From Patiria pectinifera (taxonomy: Eukaryota; Echinodermata; Asteroidea; Valvatida; Asterinidae): a stretch of DNA of 64,000 nucleotides. This document shows positions 1 through 11,700 of the stretch, one piece after another. Position numbers and translations under genes: made by a program. The notes below the pieces were generated by a model that saw only the letters and a list, made by a program, of their open reading frames with translations, was not told where the DNA came from and searched no databases. The stretch is from contig CM057129.1 of the NCBI GenBank assembly GCA_029964075.1, positions 20,389,430 through 20,453,429 on the forward strand. Direction: 5' to 3'. Within the stretch, counting starts at the first letter, position 1, and each line of letters starts with the position of its first letter.

Positions 1-1249
1 TTCAAAACTCCTATTACATTGTAATTGGAAGAATTCTTGGAAGAAAACTGTGTTTAAAATGAAGTTAGTTTTGATTTGCAGTTAATGTTGATTGAAAAGC
101 TAATGCTTGTAATTCAGATACATTTTTTTTTTGTAATGTGCCTGACATTTACATGTCAAACCAATGTCACATAGGAACATGTACTAACTACACATCCAGG
201 TTTTTTCACATACAAGCATGCATGTACCGGTACAGACCGGTACATGTACATACAAATGTATGATATGTACCATGTAGTACATGTAAGTTTAATGTACGTA
301 TTATTAAAATCTACATTTCGGGTATGCATGAAGACAATCTAACCCTTGTACCCCATAATACACGAATGATGTGGTGTCCACCAAGCTGGCGAAAATCCCA
401 TGATTCCACAAAATACATAAATGCATAACACTTGAAATACCATCACATAAACATTAATGTTATCTGTTCATTGTGCAATACAATATGAAAGAAATACCGG
501 TACAATGTAGCAAACCTGAGTTGGCAATTTGTGCGTGATGCCAAATGTCCCACTTTCCGTATTACTTTTCCAACCCTTTCATGCTAACACACGGTAACTT
601 TAAATCTCTCTTTAAGAAAAGGTTTTATGTTCCCAATGTGCCAGATCTAATGTTTCATTTGCAATGCCAAGACCGGCCCTGAGGAAAGACCTAGGCTAAT
701 TTCCTGGTCGGCTAATTCAGCACAGCGGCTCTCTCTCTCGCTCGCTTAATCCGAGGTGCTCGAGTCTAAAATACACGCTGTCTGCGCCGTGATATTTATA
801 GAACGGCACGGATTACTTTCGGACATACAAACTGAATTGTATTACTCATTGTGACTGTAGATGACAAAGACTGTTTGGGGGGGGAAAACCTCAAGAAACG
901 CCTATTGTGACTAACACGCGAGTGAATACAATATTCTTCAAGTCTGGCTTGAGTTTTTCAATAACATGTAGCGCAGACACCAGGCACTTGACTTTTATTT
1001 TTCTAAAACGGACGAAATAGTGGTTTGCGCATTAATAGCAATGGTCTGTGAGTCATTCTGAGTCAGTCAGGCATACCACCCATCCCTCCTGGCCCGTGTC
1101 TCTAAAACACACGGACCAATGTCATGGGGGCTGCCTATAGCACAGAAATTGGCTAGGCACATCAAATGTTTGCTGAGCGAAAACAGGTTACCAGCCAAAA
1201 ATGTCATGCTATGCCTATTGCTTGTGACCGGTTCCCCGCTGAATTTTTT

Positions 1250-1795
1250 GCTTTAATAAAGGGTCCATGAAATGAATTTTTCACAGGAACACATTTTTTG
1301 CAACTTTCTACTCCTCTTAAATGTATGAAAACTATTTGACATCCCTTTTTGGGGGAAATGAGCACTTCTTTAAACATTTAAAATTGTCCATGCTTTTCAG
1401 GACAACTGAGGGCGCTGTTGCTGTGATGTCGTTTCAGGATGACACTGTTCAGTTTACGGGTTTTCTGTTCAAATTGTGAACCCAAACATTTGGTCGTTGA
1501 AAACAGTTGTGAGAAAAGTTTGCTCGTTGGCTTACTGCCATGCACTCACACAACAAGGAATCACCAAAGACAAGAAAATTCACCACAGCAAAAGGGACAC
1601 AAAGGTGCGTTTCCAAGGATTGTATTAAAAAGAATCACACTGCATGGGCCTTTAAGATCATACTTTTTGAAAAGCGACATTTTCTGCTCCGCTGCTCAAC
1701 ACAACTGGGCCCATTCTCTGACACCACCAACTATGAGACTGAAACCAAATTTTCCTTCAAGATTTGGGATAGGACATGATCCCAATCCTTAAAGT
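1250..1795 (+). repeat. Dispersed repeat family (AACTGAGGGCGCTGTTGCTG), copy A
   Basis: Begins near TTTAATAAAGGGTCCATGAA and shares GACATCCCTTTTTGG, ACAACTGAGGGCGCTGTTGC, TTTCTGTTCAAATTGTGAAC and ACACAAAGGTGCGTTT with copies at 25785 and 43275. Its right border is uncertain. Noncoding; probably a nonautonomous DNA element. Confidence 0.65.
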
Positions 1796-2214
1796 CGACT
1801 CGTCTCTCAATAGACTTTGTACAGGTAGCCAAAGAGGTGGCGTCTGGATACTACATTCCTTCCCGCAATTTATTTTTAATTTCAACCCCATTAATGCTTG
1901 AACTCATTTTTAATGATTTCAACTGCAAAATGACAAAAACAACCCATGGGGGGGGGGTTCATAAAACTTTACAATTAATTGTTCTTTATGATTGATTCCG
2001 ACATACATGTATGGTTGAAAGATAAGATTAATTGTTTGACATTGGTTATTAACTTCAAATCCCCAACATTTTTGCTTGGAGCCTTCCCAAGCCTTCCAAA
2101 ATCTACCACCTCCTTGAGAGGAAACCATTTTGGTTGTTTGGACTCTACGTTTCAAGAAATATCTTACAAATCAATGTACAGTATAGTAATGTTCTGGCAC
2201 TGTATCTTCCTCCA

Positions 2215-2246
2215 TCCTGCAAAATCCTGCAAAATCCTGCAAAATC
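2215..2246. repeat. Three tandem CCTGCAAAAT units
   Basis: Short direct 10-bp triplicate in ASH1L intron 5. Confidence 0.8.
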
Positions 2247-2581
2247 ATTCAAATACTCCAGGTGGATGTGGGCACATCAGGGAGGGATTTGTGCTAATAA
2301 CACCAAAAAACTTGGACTATTTTGATAGAAGAGTACGGTAACTGCATTACCGTCGCAGATTGGACTGTCCATATTATCATTTAACTGTGACATTTCCATT
2401 TGATGACATGGTACCGGTACATCTTCAAATATTGGGTCTTCATGAAAATTACCCAAGTGTGTGTATTAAAGCACAGATTTGTATTCATAATTTTTTACTG
2501 TATGTTCACGATAGCTGGGGCTGAAGTCACAAATAACCTTGGTAAGTTATTTTATCAAAGCTGAATTATTTTAAGACTTAC

Positions 2582-2701
2582 TATTTTTGAGTTTCTTGTA
2601 TTTGGAAGGATCTTGTCTGTTGGACAGCTTGTTGTGCGTATGCAGCCACCAAAGGTCATAGGGCAACTGAAAATCATCCTGTTCCTCCCAGAACAACGAA
2701 C
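2582..2701 (-). CDS. ASH1L: ASH1L coding exon 5 (120 nt), last one inside the window
   Basis: Acceptor ttctttgatag|GTTCG, donor AATA|gtaagt, phase 1 in and 1 out. It encodes SLFWEEQDDFQLPYDLWWLH and then NKLSNRQDPSKYKKLKN, matching human DFQLPYDILWQWKHNQLY...LYKKIRSN, which lies immediately before AWS-SET. The next exon (AWS cysteines) was looked for between 1 and 2581 and not found. Confidence 0.92.
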
Positions 2702-5700
2702 CTATCAAAGAAGGAATACCAAAAAAAAAAAAATTATTGGTAAATACTTGCCAACTTTATGACAGGAAACTGCCAAATGTGACCGGCTCCACAAAAAAGG
2801 GGAATTATGTCGCAAAAAAGTGAAATTGAGTTATACAGCGTGTCCCAAAAAAAATGTCCCTCTGATAGACTGCTTAATTAATTCCAGAATCAAGTATTAT
2901 TCTCAATTTAGTGTTCAGATTTAGAAAGCCCATTTAATTTTGTAACTTTTGTGAAAATTTCATTGGTCTCGCTTCATTGGTTTTGAATACACAGTCTATT
3001 ATGTAACAGCAGTGCTTTTCAGCCCATTCCAAGTTTGCAGGTGGAAGGACGTGCAGGGGGACAATAAAGGTTTACAAGCTGGACATTGAAGGACAAACCA
3101 TAAGTGGAACACACCCTGTGAAAGCAAACATGACCAGTGGAACTGAACTTTGATTAGTTTTCATTTAAAAAGTAAATGAACTTGACTTTAGTTACTCAAT
3201 AACAAAAACATCAACACAGTTGTTGAATTAAAAGTGAAGCATGGAATAAGGTATGTTATGTCTGTAGTGTGCATTTCTTTTTATCAAACTTGGAATGGGC
3301 CAGAATGCACTGCTGTTACATAAAAGCCTGTGTATTCAAAACCAATGAAGCGAGACCTTTGAAATTTTCACAGTAACTACAAAATTAAGTGGGCTTTCTA
3401 AATATGTAAACTTAATTGAGTATAATACTTGATTTTAGTAATTATTCTGTGGTCTATGAGAGGGACATTTTTTTGGGACATGCTGTATACATGGTTGGAA
3501 AGCCCACAATGTAAGCTTTCATTTCCATGGCCCCTCCCGTTCTGAAGATATGACGTATTTGCATATTAGTTACTTCTTTGAAGTTCAAATTATACAACTG
3601 AGAAAACGGGTTTTGAAATAGCTGGCTTTGTTGTAGAACAACAGAACGATGCACACAAAATTGTTGGTTTTTCAACTTTGTTCATCAAAATCAACACTGC
3701 TGTGAATGTAACCTGAAGCTATAGGTATTATAGATGTCATTTGTGACATAAAATGAAAATCACATTTTGACAAAATGATCATCCCCTCAACGTTGAGCGG
3801 GCCATTACACAATAATGCACAGCGCGACTTAATACCCTTTTTTGTGGAGCCCGTCACAAATGTTCTGTTCTCAGGATGTTAACACTGTGGACGGCCAGCT
3901 GATATATCAGCTCAAAGTGACATTTGCTAGAGATGATAAGCCCATATGTTTCACATGTTCTGTCGAAACCAGATGCCAGTTTTTCCCAAAATAAACCCTC
4001 ATAGTAAAGGGGAAAGATTTAAATTCTAGCAATATTTTCGAAACCTGCTCCAAAGAATCTACTTTTGACAGAACACACCACATACATGTAATAAGGCAAT
4101 CAAATTTGTCGGAATCTTCTCTGCAAATATTTTAGTTGAACTTTTGAAACTATTGAAACAATGTGCAAAGATTACTTCCATGTTTCCTAAATTTACATGT
4201 ACACAAGACATTGCTCCTTACCGGATAAAATCGGAAGAGGCAGCAATCCGTGTTCTGCTTCTTGTGTGGTTTCAGAGTCTCCTTCCACAATTTCTGGTTT
4301 GACGACTTCATCGTGTTTACTTTCATCTTCAGTTGGGTTGGCCAATCTGGAAAAGACACAAATTTATAGAGTCATGTAAGGTTTCAAAATTGAATTATTT
4401 TTTAATGCCATTGAAACCTTACACTGTTGAGTACACGTACATGTATGTATTCTGTGTGAATGGGTTTTTGATTGGTGTTGGTGATAGTCTGATTGTCTGT
4501 AGTAATGTCAAGACCCTGAATTATCAAAGGAATATCTCACTCTAACAATAAGATATTTCAAAATTGTCCCATTGAATCTTTGCCCTGAATAACTTTATCC
4601 AGGAAAATTAGGTGAAGACTATAAAGTTTCTTTAAAAACAGATTTGTTTTATTAAGATTCTTAAACAAAACAAATTAATTAAATTAAAACACAAATAACA
4701 AGCATATGGTATATCAATTATAAAATATTCTGGATAAGAAGAGAGGAAAGATGAGAAACAATATTCGAAGGCGAAATTACTAAATATTTATTCTGTTTTA
4801 CTGCGTTTTGGAAAGAATAATTTCCACACACTTTGGTAAACAATAACAAATGTCATCTCATCAAAATGAAAGGGTCTTAAAACAAACATGCACAACTTCA
4901 GAGAAATCATCATCCCTGCTTATTACACATGTGCAACTGAGGCCGCTGCAAAAGTCAAGGAAATTATGCATGACAAACAACCAAGGCGAACTGTCCTGAA
5001 CTTCTCTGGCGATATCTCCGCTATCAAATTTTACCGGAGGGCTGAAAAAAAGAAGGGAACTCTTGGACGGAATTCTTGAGCTGCAAAACTATCTAAAGCG
5101 ACTATGACCTAGACACACTTAAGTGCCATTAGCATGGTCGGGCACTTGTGCCTATCGCACATTTGGTAGAATCAATAGGCTTTTAGCGACCTAGGACCAA
5201 AGACACGGAAGCTGGCAGGCCATTCGGATTGAAGCCTCTGCAATCTATTGATTTCTTTCTCCCTCTTGATTTTTTTCTCTCGTTTGATTTTTCCCCTGCT
5301 CTTTCTGAAAAATCTTCTGGTACAAGACAAATGCAAGATAACCTTTAGTTTTTTGATGGCCACAGGGGGATTATTTTTTTTTCTTTCTTGACACTGCTGT
5401 TTTAGCGGTGAAGATGTGAAAGGTGCGAGTGTGATCTGCTTGGGTCAGATATGGATAGGCCCCTCTCAGAGAGAAATTGGATGTTTATTTTTTCATCCGA
5501 GAGCTTCCTGTCTGTGGGGCACACTTCTATGATCTATACTCCCCTCCTCACAAAAGAACTGGGGTCAGGAATGCTGACTTAATTAAATTCCAAGCACTTG
5601 TCATTTGAGGACAAAATCTATGTCTGACAAACTACATTAAATTAAAAGAGTGCGTTTGCATTTTATTTTTGAAAATAATGCACTTTCATGCTAGAACATT

Positions 5701-8700
5701 TTTCTCAACGAAGAGATATATGCAAATTTAATTTCTAAACAAGTGTTTTTTTTAGTTCACCCTGTGATCTGCTATTTTACTAGGAATACAAAACCTGTTC
5801 ACTTTTGAAAGAGCCACAAAAAAAAAGTTTTAAAAAATCTGCCAACATTTAGTTATGGAATAACTTCATGGCATGACAGGCACAAAGCAACCCCGACCCC
5901 AACAATTTTTTTTTGTAGAGGATTGCCGATGCCCAAAATAAAGTTTTTATCACAAAATTTGTAAGTTCATTTTTTTTTTGGGCGGGGGGGCGAAAAAAAT
6001 GGTTGAAGGGCAATTTAAAAAAAAATGCGATTCTGAATATCATAATACAAATGCTGAATACATGTGCATATACCTGTACACATGTTTAAATAAAGAAGGC
6101 ACATCGTTCGAAAAGAAAATTTAATTTTTACAACTTAAAATACAAACAAATACACTAACAAAAAAAACCCAACTTTCCAAAAAAGGTACACAAACAAGTT
6201 TCTGTCCACGTCCTTCCCTTTTGTTTGAATTTCCATCAAACTCCTTTAAATGTATTGTATGAAATATTCCCCCGTGCAATAAAAAACTAAATATTTTTAG
6301 ACCCGTCGCCCGGGCAACTGAAATTCCACCTCGTCTCTTGTCTGCTTCTGAAAGGTCATTGGTTTGCAGCTATGAAAAGCAGCCCCCCAGTAAATAGGAA
6401 ACAAGATCTGTTATGTCAGAATAGATGGAGATAGATTTCATTTGTTATGGGCCTGTAAATCAATAAGTAGTTACTTAAATGAATTTGATAAATTTAGGGT
6501 CTTCTGAACGCTCTGTCAACAGGGATGTTTTTCTCTCGACCTCTCATTTACAGTGGATTTTCATGTTGTTCAGGTCTTTTTTGGGGAAGGAGGGAAAAAA
6601 CAAAACTTTCTCTCTTAACACCCCCCCCCTAAACTATATATTTTTAATTCATGACATTTCCCCAAATGTGTCACAGTTTTGCAAACACCTTTCCTGTAAA
6701 TATTCCTGTAATGTTTTTTAGAAGTTTATTGAAAATCAAGTTCTGAAATATGGTTTTCCTTAAAATCGATTCATAAAACCAACCTAAAAGAACTGCACCT
6801 GTACCATATTTTGGTTTGAGACACACAGAAGTACAGCATGTTCTTCGCTCTTATCATCTCGAAATGTAAACTGATATTTTCAGAGGTTTTGAGACTAAAA
6901 TTGCACAGGATACTTCTAGGTCAAGGAAAATCAATGATAAAAATAAATTGCACTGTAGCATTTGGCATATTTTGTACGTTCTTCACAGAAAAAATATCAC
7001 ACATACTTCACAGAAGAATTATTGGGTGACGGATCTGTACACTTGAAAATAATGATATGGTTTTATCAGATCCATTGAGTGATTTTATTGGGTTAAATCA
7101 ATTTGATATTACAACTCATATCATACTGCTCACTTGATACCGTACATGTGCTTTTCAATTCTAATCATAATGCCAAGTCACCGTGAAGTGTGATGTATTT
7201 TGTACGACCTGTCATTTCGTTTCTCATCAAGATGGATTGATGTAGCAAAATCGACCACAGGCTGAAACACCTACACATACACATGTACTTGTACCTGGTA
7301 TGTACATGTACAGTTACAATGGCTACCGTACATGTAGCTTATTGAACTCCGAACTCTGTGAACTCTGCGAGTTACATGTAAAAGCCACAAAAGAAGGGGG
7401 AGGTGTGTCAAAAACATGAAGTAAGAGACGTCAAAAATCATCAATGTGTAATAACTTTTAAGAAATGCACTTGGTAAGGTGGAATTCTTTTTATTCAAGT
7501 AGGCATATGTACATTGTTCAGTACTTGGGTCTTCAAATCTGAAGTTTGTTTCATGTGAAGACAACTCTCTTGTTGTCAAGGTCAAGCAATAGTTGCTACT
7601 CATTTAAAGAAGGAGAATCAAAAGAAACGCCCTTCAATTTATTGTTGCTCTTTGTTCACAAACATTTGACAGCTGGATTGGGACTCTCATTTGTTTTTTT
7701 TTACTTTTACCCAGAACCCTCCTGGGGCTGTCCATTTTGGAATAATTTAGTATTTGATTATTCGAAAGTGCTTTTCCCCAAATATTAAAATATTCAGAAC
7801 TCTCCTATCAACTTTTACGAACGCCAGCTGCAATTGTACCATTATGCGCCAGTCCAAAGTTGCAGGCAAAGCTCATGGTTAAAATTGTTCGTGCGGCAAT
7901 CGATATTTTGGACTGCTGGAGTACTTTATAAGTACCTGCTAAAAGGATGGGAACAATGAACCACCATCGACTAAAAACTTACCGTAAAAAAAAACAAAGT
8001 TGCATCTGACAAAAAATTGCTGCAAACTTATGATTAAAATAAAAACATCACAGTCGTGTGTGCACTTGCATAGTTTTTTTTCTTCGAATATTCAAATCGG
8101 CAAAAAGGTATTGGAATATTTGATTGATGATCGAATATTCTCTTCTATAACACCTGTGTATTTTTTTGCAGTTTATACACGTTTGGTGGATATTTAGTTC
8201 ACATTTGGATCTTGTAATAATTTTTGTCTGATTAGCTTTCATTAAGTGTCGGTCATGCATACCGGTACCTATTCACAACACTCAACTCTCAAAACCAAAC
8301 TCCACACTAACAATTTACAGTTACAGGTACAGTTACATATCTGGAATGTGTGCCGTTTTATCATTTTACAAAATTCCAAAGTGTGACATTTTTCCTGTGC
8401 CTGTTACCTGGGTACTTTGTAATTCTGCCATTCAAGTTTCATTAACCCTAACTCCATAGCATGATTTACTAGTAACCATACCCATCCTGGCAAATTCCAT
8501 CACCATAATGGGAAACTGCACGCATATTTCTGACTTTGAGTTGGAGGTGTGCCAACCCAATGTAAAAGACTGTCAGTTTAGGGGTACTGTACCCATCCTG
8601 ACAGATTCCAACAAAACATGCCGTTGGGGTTTGATGGGTTGAGTTCCTAGCATGATTTGCTAGGAACCATACCCATCCTGGCAAATTCCAACACCACATG

Positions 8701-11700
8701 GGAAACTGCACTCTGGAGGTGTGCCAACCCAATGTAAAAGACTGTCAGTTTAGGGGTACTGTACCCATCCTGACAGATTCCAACAAAACATGCTGTTGGG
8801 GTTTGATGGGTTCGGTTCTGTTAAGGTTAAGAATGACTTCATATGATTTTGTTTTTAGGGTAGGTACCGGTAGTTTGCTATGGTATTCATAATCACTCTT
8901 GTAGGACGACTGCATAAAATCATACATGTAACTAACAGGGACAGGAAAAAAGTGGATCCCAAAATTGTAGAAAGATCCGTAATTACACCTACAGGGTATC
9001 ATTATTTATCAGCTTTTTCTGTTTCGAATACACTCCAAATTGTTGAAAACCGCAATGCCTTTGATACATTATTGAGAAGGACCACTTTTCCCAGGATAAC
9101 CGCTCACACTGTACCTGGTAACGCACTTGATCTTTCTGACACGAATAACTCCACTGCCGACCCACAAACAGATCATAAACAATACTAACAGATCACAGTT
9201 TGGATTGAAACTAGCAGCTGGAATCGTTATCACTATAGCAACCCAGATGTTAAATATTAAAAACCGCACAGTTACTCCCTGGGACATATTTATGTACATG
9301 CATGACTTAATTCAGCATTTAGGGGAAGGTGGTACAGTATAACACTTGCCTTTCTTGGATATGGAAGAAAATTTCATGATCACTAAAACCTGAAAGTTGA
9401 CCCAGTATGTTGTTTCAATTCTCAAATTTAAAGGGGAGAATTGTTTTTTTTTTTAGAGCTTTTCTGAATCCTCTTCTGTACCGGAAACCATTTTTTTTTT
9501 TTAATCAAGCCCCATATCTGCCCTATTGTGCAGAACTACATGTCCCTTTTCACTGGCGGGAAACCGTTCAATCAATTTTAATTTGGCGCCGTCTTGCTTT
9601 GCGACCGTACTGGTACTGCGATCCACACACTGTGCATGCAATGCGTGCGTGTGTTCATCTATTCAAACCGTGGACCAAAAATTCCAGAGAACGAAAGAGA
9701 ACAATACGATTCCCAGCATACGTCCGTGATTGGGTCGTGTAAAAACCTATGGGAGTCTTCCTAAAAAGTTAGTACAAACAAAAGAGGGACAATAGGACGT
9801 CCACGATCGACGGTGTGAACACGTTTGGGTGAAGCAGCGAAGTGCATGTCTCATCAAAGAAAGCACCGTTGCTAGACCAATTGTGCCCTCTCTTGGTCAT
9901 GCACCAAGCTCATAAAGTAAACAGAAGCTAGGTTGTACCTTCCTAAATCCTATTAAATCCTCCGACACCTCCCGGTAGATTTTGTAGGATCTGGTACGGT
10001 TAGTGTTTAACAGCATGATATTATGCATCCATTCTGAAAGTTTGCAAAACCCGTTGCACCTTCATGTGAGTGCAAGGCAAACAATGAAAACGCAACTTCA
10101 CTAGTTTGCCTACAACCGTAACCCTTTTAAAACAGATTTGTTGACTATTACAGCTGGTCCGCTTAAACACGGTCCCCTGAGCTTCATTAGTCTAATGTAG
10201 GCTACATGAAATCTGCAGCAAGCGTGAACTAGAAATCTGTCAACCTTTTGACTGGTTTACAGAATCCTGTGGAAGTTACCGAGCACATAACATGAAAAAT
10301 GTTGCTTCAGTCGATTGTGGTGTTATTAAAATGCATATTGACTGGCACTGTTCAGTCACTAGTACCGGTATCTAGTCTATACCTCCCTCAGGCATGTGAG
10401 GGAAAACAAGAGGTCATATTGCCATCCAGCAGTAGTGATCTCAAAGTTCCTCAAGGTGTATATGCATGCACTAGTGACCTCATTGTCAGTCAATATGTGT
10501 ATAATATACTATGTCACTGTTGATAAGGTACTAGTGCACAGAATCACTAGGGATACTTTGATAGAGTTTGAGATGGATACTCACGGATCTATTTTGAAGG
10601 TGCTGGAGTAGATGCCGGCTTTCCAGTAGGACTTCTTAGGCAGCGGTCTCTTCTTGCCTTGCTGCCTTGAGGTACCTTTCCTTGCCACGACTGCCCTGGG
10701 TGACGTGGGCCCTCCTGAGGACACCTTGGATCTGCAGACCGACACCAAGGGTTTGACCTTCTTAGCCTTGGTAGCAGAGGTGGGCTGTGGGCTGGCGGTC
10801 ATCTTGTCTGGAGACTTGTTGGTCAGGGTCGACGGAGGTGTGCAAGGGGTTGGGAAGGGAGCTGTACTCGTGGAGGGCAGGGATGGTAAACTGCGGACAA
10901 TTTCAAGAAGGAAAGTGTCGTGCAAATTGTAGATAACAAAACAGATTCTGCTATTATTTACTGTGGCTTTTTAGCACTTATTACAACAAATTAAGTTTTA
11001 TACGAATTGCAAACCTGAGTTTCCACAAGGTACATGAAATGTGTCCAAATTACGGCTGTCAGTAACACAGGTGTCTCTGGGCTGTGGCTTTGGCTGCTTC
11101 CATAAGAGCATGTGTAACTGCCAGCCATAGCCAAGTGGTTTTAGTGCCATTGCACATTTGACTGACAAATGGAAGCTAGCAAGGTGCATTTAACATGTGA
11201 TTCGTAATCAAGCCAAAACTGCTTGCATCCATTGATCCTCTTAGACAGTGCTATATCTGCAAAGTAACTTTTCCTTTTTTGAGTAGGTCCTATAGTGATT
11301 CACAAATCACAACAACCATACGTGTTCGCTGAACAGTTAAGTTAAATCGAACTCACCTGATGAGAGAATTATCCGTACACGTAACCAGTGGCTCCTTCAT
11401 GAGTTTGCGCTTTTTGAGCGGCTTTGAGGATTCATCCACAGTAGCCGTATCCACTGTTCTCTTCAGCACAATCTTTGGCACTTTGCTCATTTGCATTTTC
11501 TTCTTTTGGACCTTCAGGGTTTTTGTCTTGATTGTGCTTTTGGCCACTGTGAATGTCTCCAGGTCTGGTGACTTTGAGTTTAGGTCAATGGTTTCAACGG
11601 CACTATCCTTAGGTGAAGTGTCCATAGGTAGTGATACCCCATCTTGAGGCTTCTCTGAGCCTGTTGGATCGGGGACCAGCCCACTGTTTTCTGGTGACCC

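Larger units (their letters stand above)
1..2581 (-). other. ASH1L intron 5, partial
   Basis: No exon recognised. It holds one dispersed repeat (about 1250-1795) and a 10-bp triplicate (CCTGCAAAAT) at 2215-2246. A more GC-rich, non-repetitive island at about 670-840 could be regulatory, but I have no direct support. Confidence 0.6.
4347..10584 (-). other. ASH1L intron 3
   Basis: A 6.2-kb intron without coding evidence. It contains the nested MITE pair at about 8352-8978. Two complex, repeat-poor stretches stand out by eye: about 4890-5240 and 9530-9760 (the latter with TTTGGCGCC, E2F-like). Homopolymer A/T runs are frequent from 5340 to 6700. Confidence 0.6.

Noticed and set aside
1-2581. 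ASH1L AWS-SET exons in the left end of the window
   Set aside because: Searched by eye for the cysteine-rich AWS pattern on the minus strand and not found; presumably beyond position 1.
8446-8460. Telomere-like CCCTAA at TTAACCCTAAC sites
   Set aside because: Only one unit at each site, always next to TTAA and inverted at the other end: transposon ends, not telomeric DNA.
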